Of a stretch of 30,182 bases of DNA, positions 1 to 8,272 are shown one piece after another. Positions within the stretch are counted from its first letter, which is position 1. Every line of letters starts with the position of its first letter. The position numbers and the translations under genes were made by a program. The notes under the pieces are model-generated. The model saw only the letters and a list, made by a program, of their open reading frames with translations. It did no database searches and was not told where the DNA came from. This DNA is from JAHDNZ01 sp036721855 (GTDB lineage Bacteria > Bacillota > DTU065): NCBI GenBank assembly GCA_036721855.1, contig DAIMKF010000022.1, positions 1 to 30,182 of the forward strand. The letters are read 5' to 3'.

Positions 1-59
1 TATGATAGTAGCAGTATTATGCATAAATTAAGTCACATATTGAGATAGGAGGTGCAAGG

Positions 60-737
60 ATGACTCGGCTACTAGTAATTGATGACGAAGAAAAGCTGCT
101 TTCTTTAATTGCTGAGTTTTTATCAGTTGAAGGTTTCACCGTTAAAACAGCCAAAACGGGTAATGAAGGAATTAGACTTTGGGAAAGTGAGCCTTTTGAT
201 CTGATAGTTCTTGACTGGATGCTTCCTGATATCTTAGGAATTGAGGTAATCAAGCACATTCATAAAAAAAGTGAAGTGCCTGTTATTTTCTTGACCGCCA
301 AAACAAGCGAGATAGATAAAGTTCTTGGGCTTGAACTTGGTGCCGATGACTATCTAACCAAACCTTTTAGCTTAAGAGAGTTATCGGCAAGAATTAGAGT
401 GGTACTTAGACGCTTAGAAAAAGCTAAAACCCATACTCAATGGCCAGTACTTGATCTTTTGATTGAGCCTGATAATTTCCGGGTTCTTAAAAATGGCACT
501 GAAATACCTCTAACACCTTCAGAGTTTAAAATCCTTCGCCTTCTCGCTTCATCTCCTGGTAGAGTATTTACCAGACTCCAATTGGTCGAAGCTGTCTTAG
601 GTGATTCTTATGAAGGGTATGAACGCTCTATCGATACTCATATAAGTAACCTTAGAAAAAAGCTAAGTCAGGATGAGCATCAATATATCCAAACTGTTTA
701 TGGCGTGGGCTATAAGTTCTCAGGTAATACGCAATGA
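60..737 (+). CDS. OmpR/PhoB-family response regulator
   Basis: This is a two-component response regulator, acting in the cytoplasm as a DNA-binding transcription factor. The N-terminal receiver domain (about residues 1-118) shows the acidic pair D8-D9, the phosphoacceptor D52 in VLDWMLPD, the switch T79 and the conserved K101 in the TKPF motif. The C-terminal winged helix (about 130-222) has the usual family features: LTPSEFKILRLL, a recognition-helix region ending ERSIDTHISNLRKKL, and VYGVGYKF at the wing. The length of 225 residues is normal. The start is set by AGGAGGT about 7 bases upstream. Its stop overlaps the kinase start by four bases (ATGA), so the pair is translationally coupled. 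The target genes and signal cannot be read from the sequence. Confidence 0.95.
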   Translation: MTRLLVIDDEEKLLSLIAEFLSVEGFTVKTAKTGNEGIRLWESEPFDLIVLDWMLPDILGIEVIKHIHKKSEVPVIFLTAKTSEIDKVLGLELGADDYLTKPFSLRELSARIRVVLRRLEKAKTHTQWPVLDLLIEPDNFRVLKNGTEIPLTPSEFKILRLLASSPGRVFTRLQLVEAVLGDSYEGYERSIDTHISNLRKKLSQDEHQYIQTVYGVGYKFSGNTQ

Positions 738-2089
738 AAAGCAAACTGGTTGTAAAAATATTGGTGGTTGTTTTGAGTATCTCTCTTTTAACTACCATCT
801 TATATGGAACCATAGCCTCATATCTGACTCTTAAAAGTTTCACTTCCTATTTAAGACAAGAAAAAGGTGCTCGTGAAGAAGCTCTCGCCCTCTGGGCTGC
901 CGAAAGCTTTCAAAGCCTTGGCTGGGAGTTTGTTTTATACCTCAAACCACTAGGATATAGGGGCGGTAGAGGTATGATGATGCATGGAACTCCATTCAAT
1001 CAAGAAAGAATAATAGTAGCCGATAATCTGGGTACTGTTTATTATGATTCCGATAATACCAAAACCACGCTTACCCAAGAAGAGCTACTAGAAGCTACTC
1101 CCATAACTATAAATTCTAATATTATTGGCTATCTAAGTATTGAAACACCGGCTTCAAGTAAGATAGCTTCACTTAGGGAATCATTTAACACCTCATTAAA
1201 AAGAGTCTCCTGGATTAGTGGTATTTTTGCCTCTTGCATTGCCCTTAGCATTGGTTTTGTACTTTCTTATGATTTAATCAAACGTATCCAAGTCTTAAAC
1301 AGTGCTACCGCAAACCTCATTAAAGGAGATTATGATTCTCTGGTGCCGGTTGTTGGCAACGATGAACTAGCTCAACTAGCTGAAGCCTTTAATAAGATGA
1401 TGCGAAAATTAGCCGCTAATGAAAGAGCTAAACAAAACCTTTTTAATGATATCGCTCATGAACTGCGAACCCCTTTAGCTATACTTCGTGGTAACCTTGA
1501 AGGTATGCAGTTAGGTGCTATTGAGCCAACTCCTTTGCGAATCGCCTCGCTTAACGATGAAATAATCAGGCTTACCTCTTTAGTGCGTGAACTCCAAGAC
1601 ATAGGTCTGGCAGAAGCAGGGGAACTTAAATTGAATTTAACTTTGGAAAACCTAAGCGAACTTTTATCTGATCTTCGTCTGAACTTCGAAACCGAAGCTA
1701 AATCAGAAAATATCAAACTGGAATTTATATACCCGGATCTTGATTTAATGGTTGATAAAAACAGGTTGAGACAAATATTGATTAACATTATCTCTAATGC
1801 TTTTCGCTTTGCCAAAGATGGCCGTGTTTCTTTAATTGTAACCGAAAAAGAAAATGCTGTTTTATTTACAGTCTCTAATTCCGGTCCACATATACCGGCA
1901 GCAGATTTAGAGCATTTATTTAATCGTTTTTACAAAACAGATCCCTCTCGAACCAGAGATAAAAGTGGTTCTGGTTTAGGATTATCCATTGCCAAGGCAT
2001 ATATAGAAGCTCATGGCGGCAAAATAAACGTTAGAAATATTACAGGTGGCGTAGAATTTAGCTTTACAATCCCTAATATCTATACCTAA
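734..2089 (+). CDS. Sensor histidine kinase (HAMP-HisKA-HATPase)
   Basis: This is the membrane sensor kinase partner of the preceding regulator. Transmembrane segments lie at about residues 7-30 and 158-180 and enclose an extracytoplasmic loop of about 130 residues. A HAMP linker follows (about 180-232). The HisKA phosphoacceptor is H242 in NDIAHELRTPLA. The ATPase domain shows the N box around N355 (NIISNAFRFAKDG), a G1 box NSGPHIP in which the usual D is N382, an F box LFNRFYKTDPSRT and a G2 box GSGLGLSIAKAY. Length and architecture resemble BaeS-like kinases. The sensor loop carries an unusual glycine/methionine/histidine stretch at residues 77-85 (GGRGMMMHG), which could be a ligand or metal site; that is inference only. 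Confidence 0.95.
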   Translation: MKSKLVVKILVVVLSISLLTTILYGTIASYLTLKSFTSYLRQEKGAREEALALWAAESFQSLGWEFVLYLKPLGYRGGRGMMMHGTPFNQERIIVADNLGTVYYDSDNTKTTLTQEELLEATPITINSNIIGYLSIETPASSKIASLRESFNTSLKRVSWISGIFASCIALSIGFVLSYDLIKRIQVLNSATANLIKGDYDSLVPVVGNDELAQLAEAFNKMMRKLAANERAKQNLFNDIAHELRTPLAILRGNLEGMQLGAIEPTPLRIASLNDEIIRLTSLVRELQDIGLAEAGELKLNLTLENLSELLSDLRLNFETEAKSENIKLEFIYPDLDLMVDKNRLRQILINIISNAFRFAKDGRVSLIVTEKENAVLFTVSNSGPHIPAADLEHLFNRFYKTDPSRTRDKSGSGLGLSIAKAYIEAHGGKINVRNITGGVEFSFTIPNIYT

Positions 2090-2180
2090 AGAAACAAATT
2101 AACCCTAGGTAGCAAAGCCTTTTTATATTAAATTGATTTAACCAAAAAACTAGCCAAGTGAAAAACACAATTATTTGCTA

Positions 2181-2215
2181 AAGAAAAGAGAAGCCAAAAA
2201 AGCTTCTCTTTTCTT
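2181..2215. terminator. Hairpin after the two-component operon
   Basis: A perfect 14-bp inverted repeat (2181-2194 with 2202-2215) with a 7-base A-rich loop lies 91 bases after the kinase stop. The right arm is T-rich, but no long T run follows it. It probably ends the two-component transcript. Confidence 0.7.
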
Positions 2216-2539
2216 AGTTGACCTAGCAATATCTATCTTTTTCCTGTTATCTCTCTAAAAGCGTCTCTTTCTAAGTGGCCATTACAGTCATAATAAGACA
2301 ACCCTCTTCATAGTATCTTATAGACTAGAGCTAGTCTAGGAAGGTCTGGTAAATATTATCAAAATGAGTTGTCTCTTCTATTTGAATTATTTTTGTTATT
2401 TACATTATATCTTAGTTTTGAAAGTTATATAATTCTTCACTCCCATTCTAATTAATATATGCTTTACAAATTTGCGAATATTATGCAATAATATTATTGG
2501 AGAGAGTAGTATCATTAATTAATTATATGGAGGGTTAGT
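2216..2539. other. Intergenic region upstream of the beta-helix lipoprotein gene
   Basis: About 320 AT-rich bases with no convincing gene. The only structure I can support is the promoter/operator-like segment near its right end, listed separately. Confidence 0.6.
2463..2495 (+). promoter_or_regulatory. Candidate promoter with 8-bp inverted repeat
   Basis: A TTTACA box (2463-2468) precedes an AT-rich TAATAT-like -10 (2489-2494). The 20-base spacing is longer than ideal. An 8-bp inverted repeat, AATATTAT-GCA-ATAATATT (2477-2495), overlaps the -10 and could be an operator. It sits 45 bases before the lipoprotein start. It is a weak prediction from motif inspection only. Confidence 0.3.
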
Positions 2540-4450
2540 ATGAAAAGGTTTTGTAAGTTGGTGCTTTGTTTAGTGGTAGCCGTTACACTTTTTGGATGTC
2601 TTCCCAAACCCAAACCTAATTCAACACCTGTTATTTCCAGTACATCACCTGAGAGTCCGGTCTCTGTTCAAGTCAGTAAAACTGTTGTTTTTTCCGTAAC
2701 CGCAAGTGATCCTGATAATGACCGTATCGATTATGCTTGGAGTGCCACGAAAGGATCTTTAAGCAGCCAATCTGGCACCACAGTAACCTGGACTGCTCCG
2801 GCAACTGCAGGAACTGCTCAAGTTATCGTAACAGTTAAAGATGGTAAAGCTTCGACAAAATATACTTGGAATGTAAACGTTACAGCCGACCCAGGCTATA
2901 TTGCCGTTGAACAAAACATCACCACTCCAACTACCTTTGATGCTAATAAAATTTATTTGTTAAACAGCATAACCTTAAGTTCCGTTTTAACAATTGAACC
3001 TGGGGCTATTGTTAAATTTAAAGAAGGTGCCAAGCTTGTTGTTAGTTCAAGTGGTTCTATTTCTGCCAGTGGTACCTCCGCTAAACCAATTTTCTTTACT
3101 TCTTTGCGCGATGATTACCACGGTGGAGATACCAACAAAGACGGCACAAATTCAACCCCTCGTGCCGGAGATTGGGTAGGTATTGAACTAAATGAAGCAA
3201 GATCCTCTACCTTTAATTACTGTCAATTTCTATATGGCGGTAGTACTTCTAGCTATGATGCCGCTCTGGGAGCTTATGAAGCCAAAGCAGAAATAGATAA
3301 CTGCCTCTTTGCCTATAACAATAGCAGTTCCAAATCTGCTCTGGACCTTGAATATGCTTTAGAAGGTTCTTTTGTTAGAAACACGGTTTTTCACAACAAC
3401 ATTAAACCTCTTTCCATAGGGGCAAAGTTTAATCTTGATGATTCCAACACTTTCCACAACCCAGATAAAACAACCGAGAAAAATACTCAAAACGGTGTCT
3501 GCTTTTTTACTAACAGTCCCATAAATACAGCCATTTCCTGGGCTGAAACCGAAGTCCCCTTTGTAATTTTGGGCAGCTTCGATATTGACCAAAATGCTAC
3601 TCTTACGTTATCTCCTGGAGTAGTATGTAAATTTGGTCAAAATGTCAGTCTTAATGTAAGAGGCTCTCTGATAGCCAATGGTACAGCTGATAAACCTATT
3701 TACTTCACTTCATTCCTACATGACATTCTCAGCGATACAAACGGAGACGGAAGCAATACTACACCTGCTGCCAATGATTGGAGAAATATTACTCTTGATC
3801 AAACTCCAAGTCTTAGCAATGAATTTAGCTATTGTTATTTTATGTATGGCGGTGGCGATGGTCGTTATGATGGAGTCTTAAGCCTTTACTTTAGCAACGC
3901 TAAACTAGATAATTGCACTTTCGCCTATTCAAATGGCGCTAATGTAGGGGCTCTAAATGCAAGTAACGCTTTAGCTACTGAAATTAAATCCTGTACCTTC
4001 TTTGGTAATGTTAAACCTCTAGTCATAAACAATCTAGTCACAACAGGACTTGGTAATCGCTTTTTCGATCCTAAAAATAGCAGTGTTACCAATACGAAAA
4101 ATGGTATCTTTGTTCCCGAAACCTGTTGTGAAATAACCGGGCAAACAAATTGGCTTGATACAGCCGTACCCTATGTTATTGAATTGTATTTAGATGTAAC
4201 TTCAACCGGTAAGCTCAATTTAGGTAGCGGTGCCATTCTTAAATTTGTTAGAGACGCCTCACTTTCAATCTTCGGAACCAATATATTATGTCCTTCGGTT
4301 GTTTTTACTGCCTTTAGCGATGACTCTAGAGGTGGAGATACCAATGGTGATGGTCCATCTACAGGTTCAGCGGCTTACTGGGATGGTATCTATGATAACA
4401 AGGCTAATGACTATGTAAACTGGACTTCAATCTACTTTGCTGCTAACTAA
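2540..4450 (+). CDS. Lipoprotein with PKD-like domain and three beta-helix repeats
   Basis: A 636-residue surface lipoprotein. The signal peptide ends in the lipobox LFGC with lipidated Cys20, followed by a proline-rich linker. Residues about 30-116 form a PKD/Ig-like domain (DPDNDRIDYAWSATKG). The rest is three long repeats with a period of about 200 residues. Each has hydrophobic beta-helix strands, a KPI-F/Y-FTS-type segment, then a calcium-loop-like DTNKDG or DTNGDG near residues 196, 398 and 599, followed by a D/W motif (GDW, NDW, AYW). The third repeat ends soon after its loop, so the protein stops in a partial unit. GGAGGG supports the start. It probably binds or scaffolds surface polymers; no catalytic motif is recognised. 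Confidence 0.85.
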   Translation: MKRFCKLVLCLVVAVTLFGCLPKPKPNSTPVISSTSPESPVSVQVSKTVVFSVTASDPDNDRIDYAWSATKGSLSSQSGTTVTWTAPATAGTAQVIVTVKDGKASTKYTWNVNVTADPGYIAVEQNITTPTTFDANKIYLLNSITLSSVLTIEPGAIVKFKEGAKLVVSSSGSISASGTSAKPIFFTSLRDDYHGGDTNKDGTNSTPRAGDWVGIELNEARSSTFNYCQFLYGGSTSSYDAALGAYEAKAEIDNCLFAYNNSSSKSALDLEYALEGSFVRNTVFHNNIKPLSIGAKFNLDDSNTFHNPDKTTEKNTQNGVCFFTNSPINTAISWAETEVPFVILGSFDIDQNATLTLSPGVVCKFGQNVSLNVRGSLIANGTADKPIYFTSFLHDILSDTNGDGSNTTPAANDWRNITLDQTPSLSNEFSYCYFMYGGGDGRYDGVLSLYFSNAKLDNCTFAYSNGANVGALNASNALATEIKSCTFFGNVKPLVINNLVTTGLGNRFFDPKNSSVTNTKNGIFVPETCCEITGQTNWLDTAVPYVIELYLDVTSTGKLNLGSGAILKFVRDASLSIFGTNILCPSVVFTAFSDDSRGGDTNGDGPSTGSAAYWDGIYDNKANDYVNWTSIYFAAN

Positions 4451-4540
4451 AAAAGAAGGTCTTCTCTAAAAAAAGCAACTCCATACAAAGGAAATATCAC
4501 TCGCAGAACATTAGAGCGCTAACGCATGGTATGTATTGAT

Positions 4541-4583
4541 AAGGAGGGGGGTCAGTTACCTTAGTTACCCCCTCCTTAATTTT
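4541..4583 (+). terminator. Rho-independent terminator of the lipoprotein gene
   Basis: A 10-bp GC-rich stem, AAGGAGGGGG (4541-4550) with CCCCCTCCTT (4568-4577), is followed by AATTTTTCC. It lies 90 bases after the stop codon of the forward gene. Confidence 0.85.
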
Positions 4584-4785
4584 TCCAAGCTAGTATGGGT
4601 GTAAAGAATTAGCTTGTCTAAAACAGGCAGTTAGTAAATATATTATTGCTGTTTACAAATATCTCAACTACAAACTTAGCTTTCGATCTAAATCCTTTAG
4701 CAGTTCTGTAAACTTTAGGCTAGGCATTTATATAAATGACAATTTTGTTTTAATCCTCTTTTTCTATAGAGCAGAAGAACAGACT

Positions 4786-4822
4786 AAAAATATTAGCGGA
4801 GGGCCTTTTGTCCCTCCGCTAA
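4786..4822 (-). terminator. Terminator of the reverse-strand sugar-enzyme operon
   Basis: A perfect 11-bp stem, TTAGCGGAGGG (4793-4803) with CCCTCCGCTAA (4812-4822), has an 8-base loop. Read on the reverse strand it is followed by TATTTTTAG, the expected T-rich tail. Confidence 0.88.
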
Positions 4823-4885
4823 CGATATACCTAATTAAGACTTTTTTAGATGGTTACTAAAGCTTAACCTAATTAAATTAAGATC

Positions 4886-5899
4886 TCAAAGAGTAACTTT
4901 GATTCCCTCTGCGTTGGATTTGTAAGCAGCTGTAGCTAGCTTAACTCCTTTTAAGCCATCAAAACCGTTAACAGGTACCGGCTCGTTATTGAGAAGAGCC
5001 TCAACAAAAGCTTTCATCTCGGTATCCCAGCCGCCACCGGTACAGTCTTTAAGCTCAACCCAGCCCGGACCACCGATAGCTTTTTTCTTATCAATATAGA
5101 TCTTAAGAGGTGTTGAATAATCTATAACCATAGAACCGTCTTCACCATAGACTTCAATGCCTAAAATACCGGCTTTGGAAGACCAGCCAACTTCCAGATA
5201 ACCCATGGCACTATTTTCAAAATTAACAGAACAAACAGCGTTATCTTCGACTTCAATGGTGCGCACCAAGGTATTGATATTGGCAGATATATCTTTGATA
5301 TCTCCTACCAGAAAACGCATAATATCAAGAGCATGAATACCCATATCGAGTAATGCGCCGCCACCGGCCATTTCTTTATTAAAAAACCAGTTGCTTTTGG
5401 CAGGCCAGGAAATATATGGACCTTCATGGGCAAAGCGAACTCTGATCATAAATGGTTTGCCAATAACGCCTTCTTGAATGAGTTTTCTGGCTTTTTGATT
5501 GTAGTTATAGAATCTGTGGGTAAAACCAACCATCAATTGAACATTGTTTCTTACTGCAGCTTCAATCATTTCTTCGCACTCTTTGATACTTGTAGCCATA
5601 GGCTTTTCGCACAGGACATGCTTTCCTGCATTACAGGCATCAATAGTCTGTGGTGCATGGAATTTGTTTGGTGTGCAGACTGATACTGCATCGATATCGG
5701 CTTTTAAAAGCATCTCTTTGTGATCTGTATATACCTCGGGAATCTTAAATTTAGCTGCCATCTCTTCTGCACGAGCTTTATTTACATCGCAAATAGCTCT
5801 GATTTCGCAGAGTTCTGGTATTAACGAATAACCATTCAAATGTGCATGCTCAGCAATTGCTCCGGCGCCTATTACGGCGATTCTGATCTTTTTAGACAT
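4886..5899 (-). CDS. Gfo/Idh/MocA family oxidoreductase
   Basis: An NAD(P)-dependent sugar or polyol dehydrogenase-like enzyme of about 337 residues. The N-terminal Rossmann fold begins RIAVIGAGAIAEHAHL. The family motif CEKPMATS is present near residue 97, and the C-terminal alpha/beta substrate domain includes GGALLDMGIHALDIMRF, with the usual catalytic-region D and H. The start is the ATG at 5899, preceded by AGGAGGT; an in-frame ATG at 5932 would add 11 polar residues with no better ribosome site. It lies downstream of the isomerase-like gene on the same strand, fitting a small sugar or inositol-type catabolic unit. The substrate cannot be assigned from sequence. Confidence 0.92.
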   Translation of the reverse strand: MSKKIRIAVIGAGAIAEHAHLNGYSLIPELCEIRAICDVNKARAEEMAAKFKIPEVYTDHKEMLLKADIDAVSVCTPNKFHAPQTIDACNAGKHVLCEKPMATSIKECEEMIEAAVRNNVQLMVGFTHRFYNYNQKARKLIQEGVIGKPFMIRVRFAHEGPYISWPAKSNWFFNKEMAGGGALLDMGIHALDIMRFLVGDIKDISANINTLVRTIEVEDNAVCSVNFENSAMGYLEVGWSSKAGILGIEVYGEDGSMVIDYSTPLKIYIDKKKAIGGPGWVELKDCTGGGWDTEMKAFVEALLNNEPVPVNGFDGLKGVKLATAAYKSNAEGIKVTL

Positions 5900-6047
5900 C
5901 TCGTTTTTCGACCTCCTGTTATTAGCCATCATTATTCTATTCTCGAAATAAAACTGCTGTCCTGCTAACTATAGTAGTTTCAGTGAGTATTTACCTAAAA
6001 AGTACCCCTGAAAAACTTGGTTGAAGACTTCTAAGAAAGATCACTCT

Positions 6048-6836
6048 CTATTTTATTCTTTCTCTAAGCCAAGCAGCTTCTCTTAATACCGTATTAAAAT
6101 CGGCATCTTCACCGTGGTATTCAAGGGATAAGTAACCTTGATAACCAATCTCCTTTAGGTTAACCAGTAAAGTTTCTAACTGTAGGTCTCCCATACCTAA
6201 AAGTTTGTGTGCGTAGTAAACCCCGTCGATACAAAATGCATTTGGTTCATCTTTTTCAAGCCTTTTAATATCTTTCATATGCACAAGGCTAAGAAAAGAA
6301 CCTAAAGTATGCACGGCAAGGGCCAGGTAATCTTGATTAGCAATATACATATTGGCAGGATCTAAAATAATACCTAGATTCTCAAGCTCAATATCGTTAA
6401 TTAACCTTATCGCACTTTTAGCACTGTCAGCTAGATCATTGTGGTGTAGTTCAAAATAAAGCTTAAGTGGGGCGGCTATTTGGGCTGCCTTTTTAAGACC
6501 CGCTACAGCCCTTTGATATTCTTCTTTTGTCGCCTGAGCACTTCCCGGGGCCCCTGGATGTATTCTAATGCCTTTAGCTTTGATTACATGGGCTATAGAC
6601 ACATACTTTTCTAGTTCGGCCAGGATTGGTTTATGATCTCCGGTAGTAAAACCGCCGGTATAGGCCCCAATACCGATAACCTCCAAATCCTTTAGCAGAT
6701 TTTGAGCTTTATCTAGAGGCGTATCTGGCGGCAGATGTCTGCCGTTAATTTCTATGGCTCCTAAGGATTTAGCTGCTTGTATAGCATCATAGGCAGAATA
6801 GTTTTTTAAAATCAGAGTGTTTAGGGCTATTCTCAT
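6048..6836 (-). CDS. Sugar phosphate isomerase/epimerase-like TIM barrel
   Basis: A xylose-isomerase-like TIM-barrel protein (AP endonuclease 2 superfamily) of 262 residues. The metal-ligand positions typical of the family are visible as acidic or histidine residues at strand ends: LYFELHHND, GIILDPANMYI, LVHMKDIKR and LSLEYHGED. The start is the ATG at 6836, with AGAGGTG six bases upstream. A GTG at 6845 is in frame but overlaps that ribosome site. The gene follows the YhaM-like gene with about 11 bases between stop and start, so the two are co-transcribed. Its partner Gfo/Idh/MocA gene lies 148 bases downstream. It probably interconverts keto-sugars or inositol derivatives; the exact reaction is unknown. 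Confidence 0.88.
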   Translation of the reverse strand: MRIALNTLILKNYSAYDAIQAAKSLGAIEINGRHLPPDTPLDKAQNLLKDLEVIGIGAYTGGFTTGDHKPILAELEKYVSIAHVIKAKGIRIHPGAPGSAQATKEEYQRAVAGLKKAAQIAAPLKLYFELHHNDLADSAKSAIRLINDIELENLGIILDPANMYIANQDYLALAVHTLGSFLSLVHMKDIKRLEKDEPNAFCIDGVYYAHKLLGMGDLQLETLLVNLKEIGYQGYLSLEYHGEDADFNTVLREAAWLRERIK

Positions 6837-6847
6837 TAATAACACCT

Positions 6848-7822
6848 CTATTCGAGATCTTCAAAAAGACTGTTAGTACCTTTGTTGCTCACTTCACCTG
6901 TAAAGATACTGGTTTCTAGGAATCTATCGTATCCAGACCAACCAGAGGCGACTCCTTCCAAAACAGTTTGTACCCTGACTAACTTGGCGGAAGTATAATC
7001 GGCTAAAAAGACAGCATATGCTTCAGGAGTTTGTGGCTGTACCGGGGAACCCCATTCTTTTTGACCATGGTGGGAAAGGATAATATGCTTGATTTGAGCA
7101 GCTTCGAGTACCGGTAGTTCATCTAGATAAGGATAAAGCATTTCGATGCCTAGCTGCATATGCCCATTGAGCCTGCCTTCATCGGTTAGAGTAAATGCTG
7201 CTCCGGTAAAACTGTACTCCTTTAATTTGCCAATATCGTGTAAAAGTGCACCTACGGTGACAAGACCTAGTGAAAGTTTATAAGTTTTGGCTAGAAACTG
7301 ACATTGCTCGGCTACTTCCAGGCTGTGTTGAGCCAAGCCACCGAGCCAATTGTGGTGGACAGAGGTAGCTGCCGGCCATAACAGAAAGTTAGTACGTATT
7401 CTTTCAGTGTTATAAACTTTCCTTAATAAATTTAACCCAGGACTTTTGGGTAGTGTTTCAATTAAAATATCCAATCTCTTTTCTAACTCTGCCGTAGAAT
7501 AAGGACCCTCCGGGATAAAATCTCTGGCCTCTACTTCATCCGGATTTACTGGAAAAGCATCTTCGACATTCACTTGCAAGGCACCTTTAAATTCTACTAC
7601 CGAACCTTTTATTCTTATGGGGTAACCATCAGTCATTAAATCGTTTAGTGAATAAACACCCTGCCAGACCCTTCCAGCTACCTCTCCCGAGGCATCTTTA
7701 AGGGTAAATTTCAGATAGTATTCATTTGGTTTGTTATTATAGGGAACCATCTGCTTTTGGGTAACAACAAAAACATCTTCTATTTTTTGACCTACTGTTA
7801 GATCACTTAGATATATTTTAAT
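6848..7822 (-). CDS. yhaM: YhaM-like 3'-5' exoribonuclease (OB fold + HD domain)
   Basis: The C-terminal half has an HD phosphohydrolase domain with H at HHNWLGGLAQHSLEVAEQ, the HD pair in GALLHDIGKLKEY, and ILSHHGQKEWGSP, all hallmarks of YhaM-type RNA/DNA exonucleases. The N-terminal half is an OB nucleic-acid-binding fold (KFTLKDASGEVAGRVW). The first canonical start is the ATG at 7750, but the frame stays open to 7822. The extra 24 codons read (M/I)KIYLSDLTVGQKIEDVFVV, which matches the first OB strand of the family. No ATG, GTG or TTG lies in that extension. An ATT at 7822 has AAAGGTGG nine bases upstream, so I extend to it. The 5' end is uncertain; the enzyme call is firm. Confidence 0.85.
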   Translation of the reverse strand: MKIYLSDLTVGQKIEDVFVVTQKQMVPYNNKPNEYYLKFTLKDASGEVAGRVWQGVYSLNDLMTDGYPIRIKGSVVEFKGALQVNVEDAFPVNPDEVEARDFIPEGPYSTAELEKRLDILIETLPKSPGLNLLRKVYNTERIRTNFLLWPAATSVHHNWLGGLAQHSLEVAEQCQFLAKTYKLSLGLVTVGALLHDIGKLKEYSFTGAAFTLTDEGRLNGHMQLGIEMLYPYLDELPVLEAAQIKHIILSHHGQKEWGSPVQPQTPEAYAVFLADYTSAKLVRVQTVLEGVASGWSGYDRFLETSIFTGEVSNKGTNSLFEDLE

Positions 7823-7944
7823 TAGTCATAACCACCTTTCTCTTTTAACTTCACAAAGAAATGTTTCTCAACATATAGCCATACTCCTGCCAAAATGTCT
7901 AGGACAATTGTTTTAGGTAACACTATCTGTGGAGGTGTTTATTT

Positions 7945-8223
7945 ATGGAAATCAAGATTCATCCTGCCAAACCCGAGGCTTATCTCCCTCTTACAATTAT
8001 CTACCAGGGTCAGGTGGGTGACAGAGCAAAAATGATGAGAGTCCATGGGGGGTATGGTGCTGTTAACTGGGAAGAAGTTTTTGATCTTCCAATGCATCTT
8101 TGGCCAGATCATGGCTGGACAGTAAATATTGCCGTCCTCCCTCAAAAACTACTCAATCTTATTTTTCACGATGGTGAAGGCAACTGGGATGAAACTATTC
8201 AGTTTGCTATTGAATCTCCTTAA
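7945..8223 (+). CDS. Stand-alone CBM25-like starch-binding mini-protein
   Basis: A 92-residue protein with no signal peptide. It resembles a CBM25/53-type starch-binding module: VHGGYG, a W at residue 42 followed by EVFDLPM, GWTVNIAVLP (W58) and NLIFHDGEGNWDE (W81). In known CBM25 modules the aromatic residues at similar places stack on maltooligosaccharides. GGAGGTG lies seven bases before the ATG. The permease gene begins 49 bases downstream on the same strand. Without an export signal it may bind glycogen or glucans in the cytoplasm; that is inference. Such modules are usually parts of larger enzymes, so a free-standing gene is of interest. Confidence 0.75.
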   Translation: MEIKIHPAKPEAYLPLTIIYQGQVGDRAKMMRVHGGYGAVNWEEVFDLPMHLWPDHGWTVNIAVLPQKLLNLIFHDGEGNWDETIQFAIESP

Positions 8224-8272
8224 AGAAGGATATTGGCTACCTATCTTTAATCCTTTTTTTGGGGGGATTAAA

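Larger units (their letters stand above)
4451..4885. other. Convergent intergenic region
   Basis: This stretch of 435 bases between convergent genes holds one terminator for each strand (4541-4583 and 4786-4822). I see nothing gene-like in the remainder. Confidence 0.6.

Noticed and set aside
3359..3592. Reverse-strand open frame within the beta-helix lipoprotein gene
   Set aside because: It is antisense to a well-supported repeat protein and has no family similarity that I can see.
8129..8272. Possible longer N-terminus of the permease
   Set aside because: It would overlap the CBM25-like gene by 95 bases and lacks a ribosome site; the ATG at 8273 has a strong one and fits the family length.
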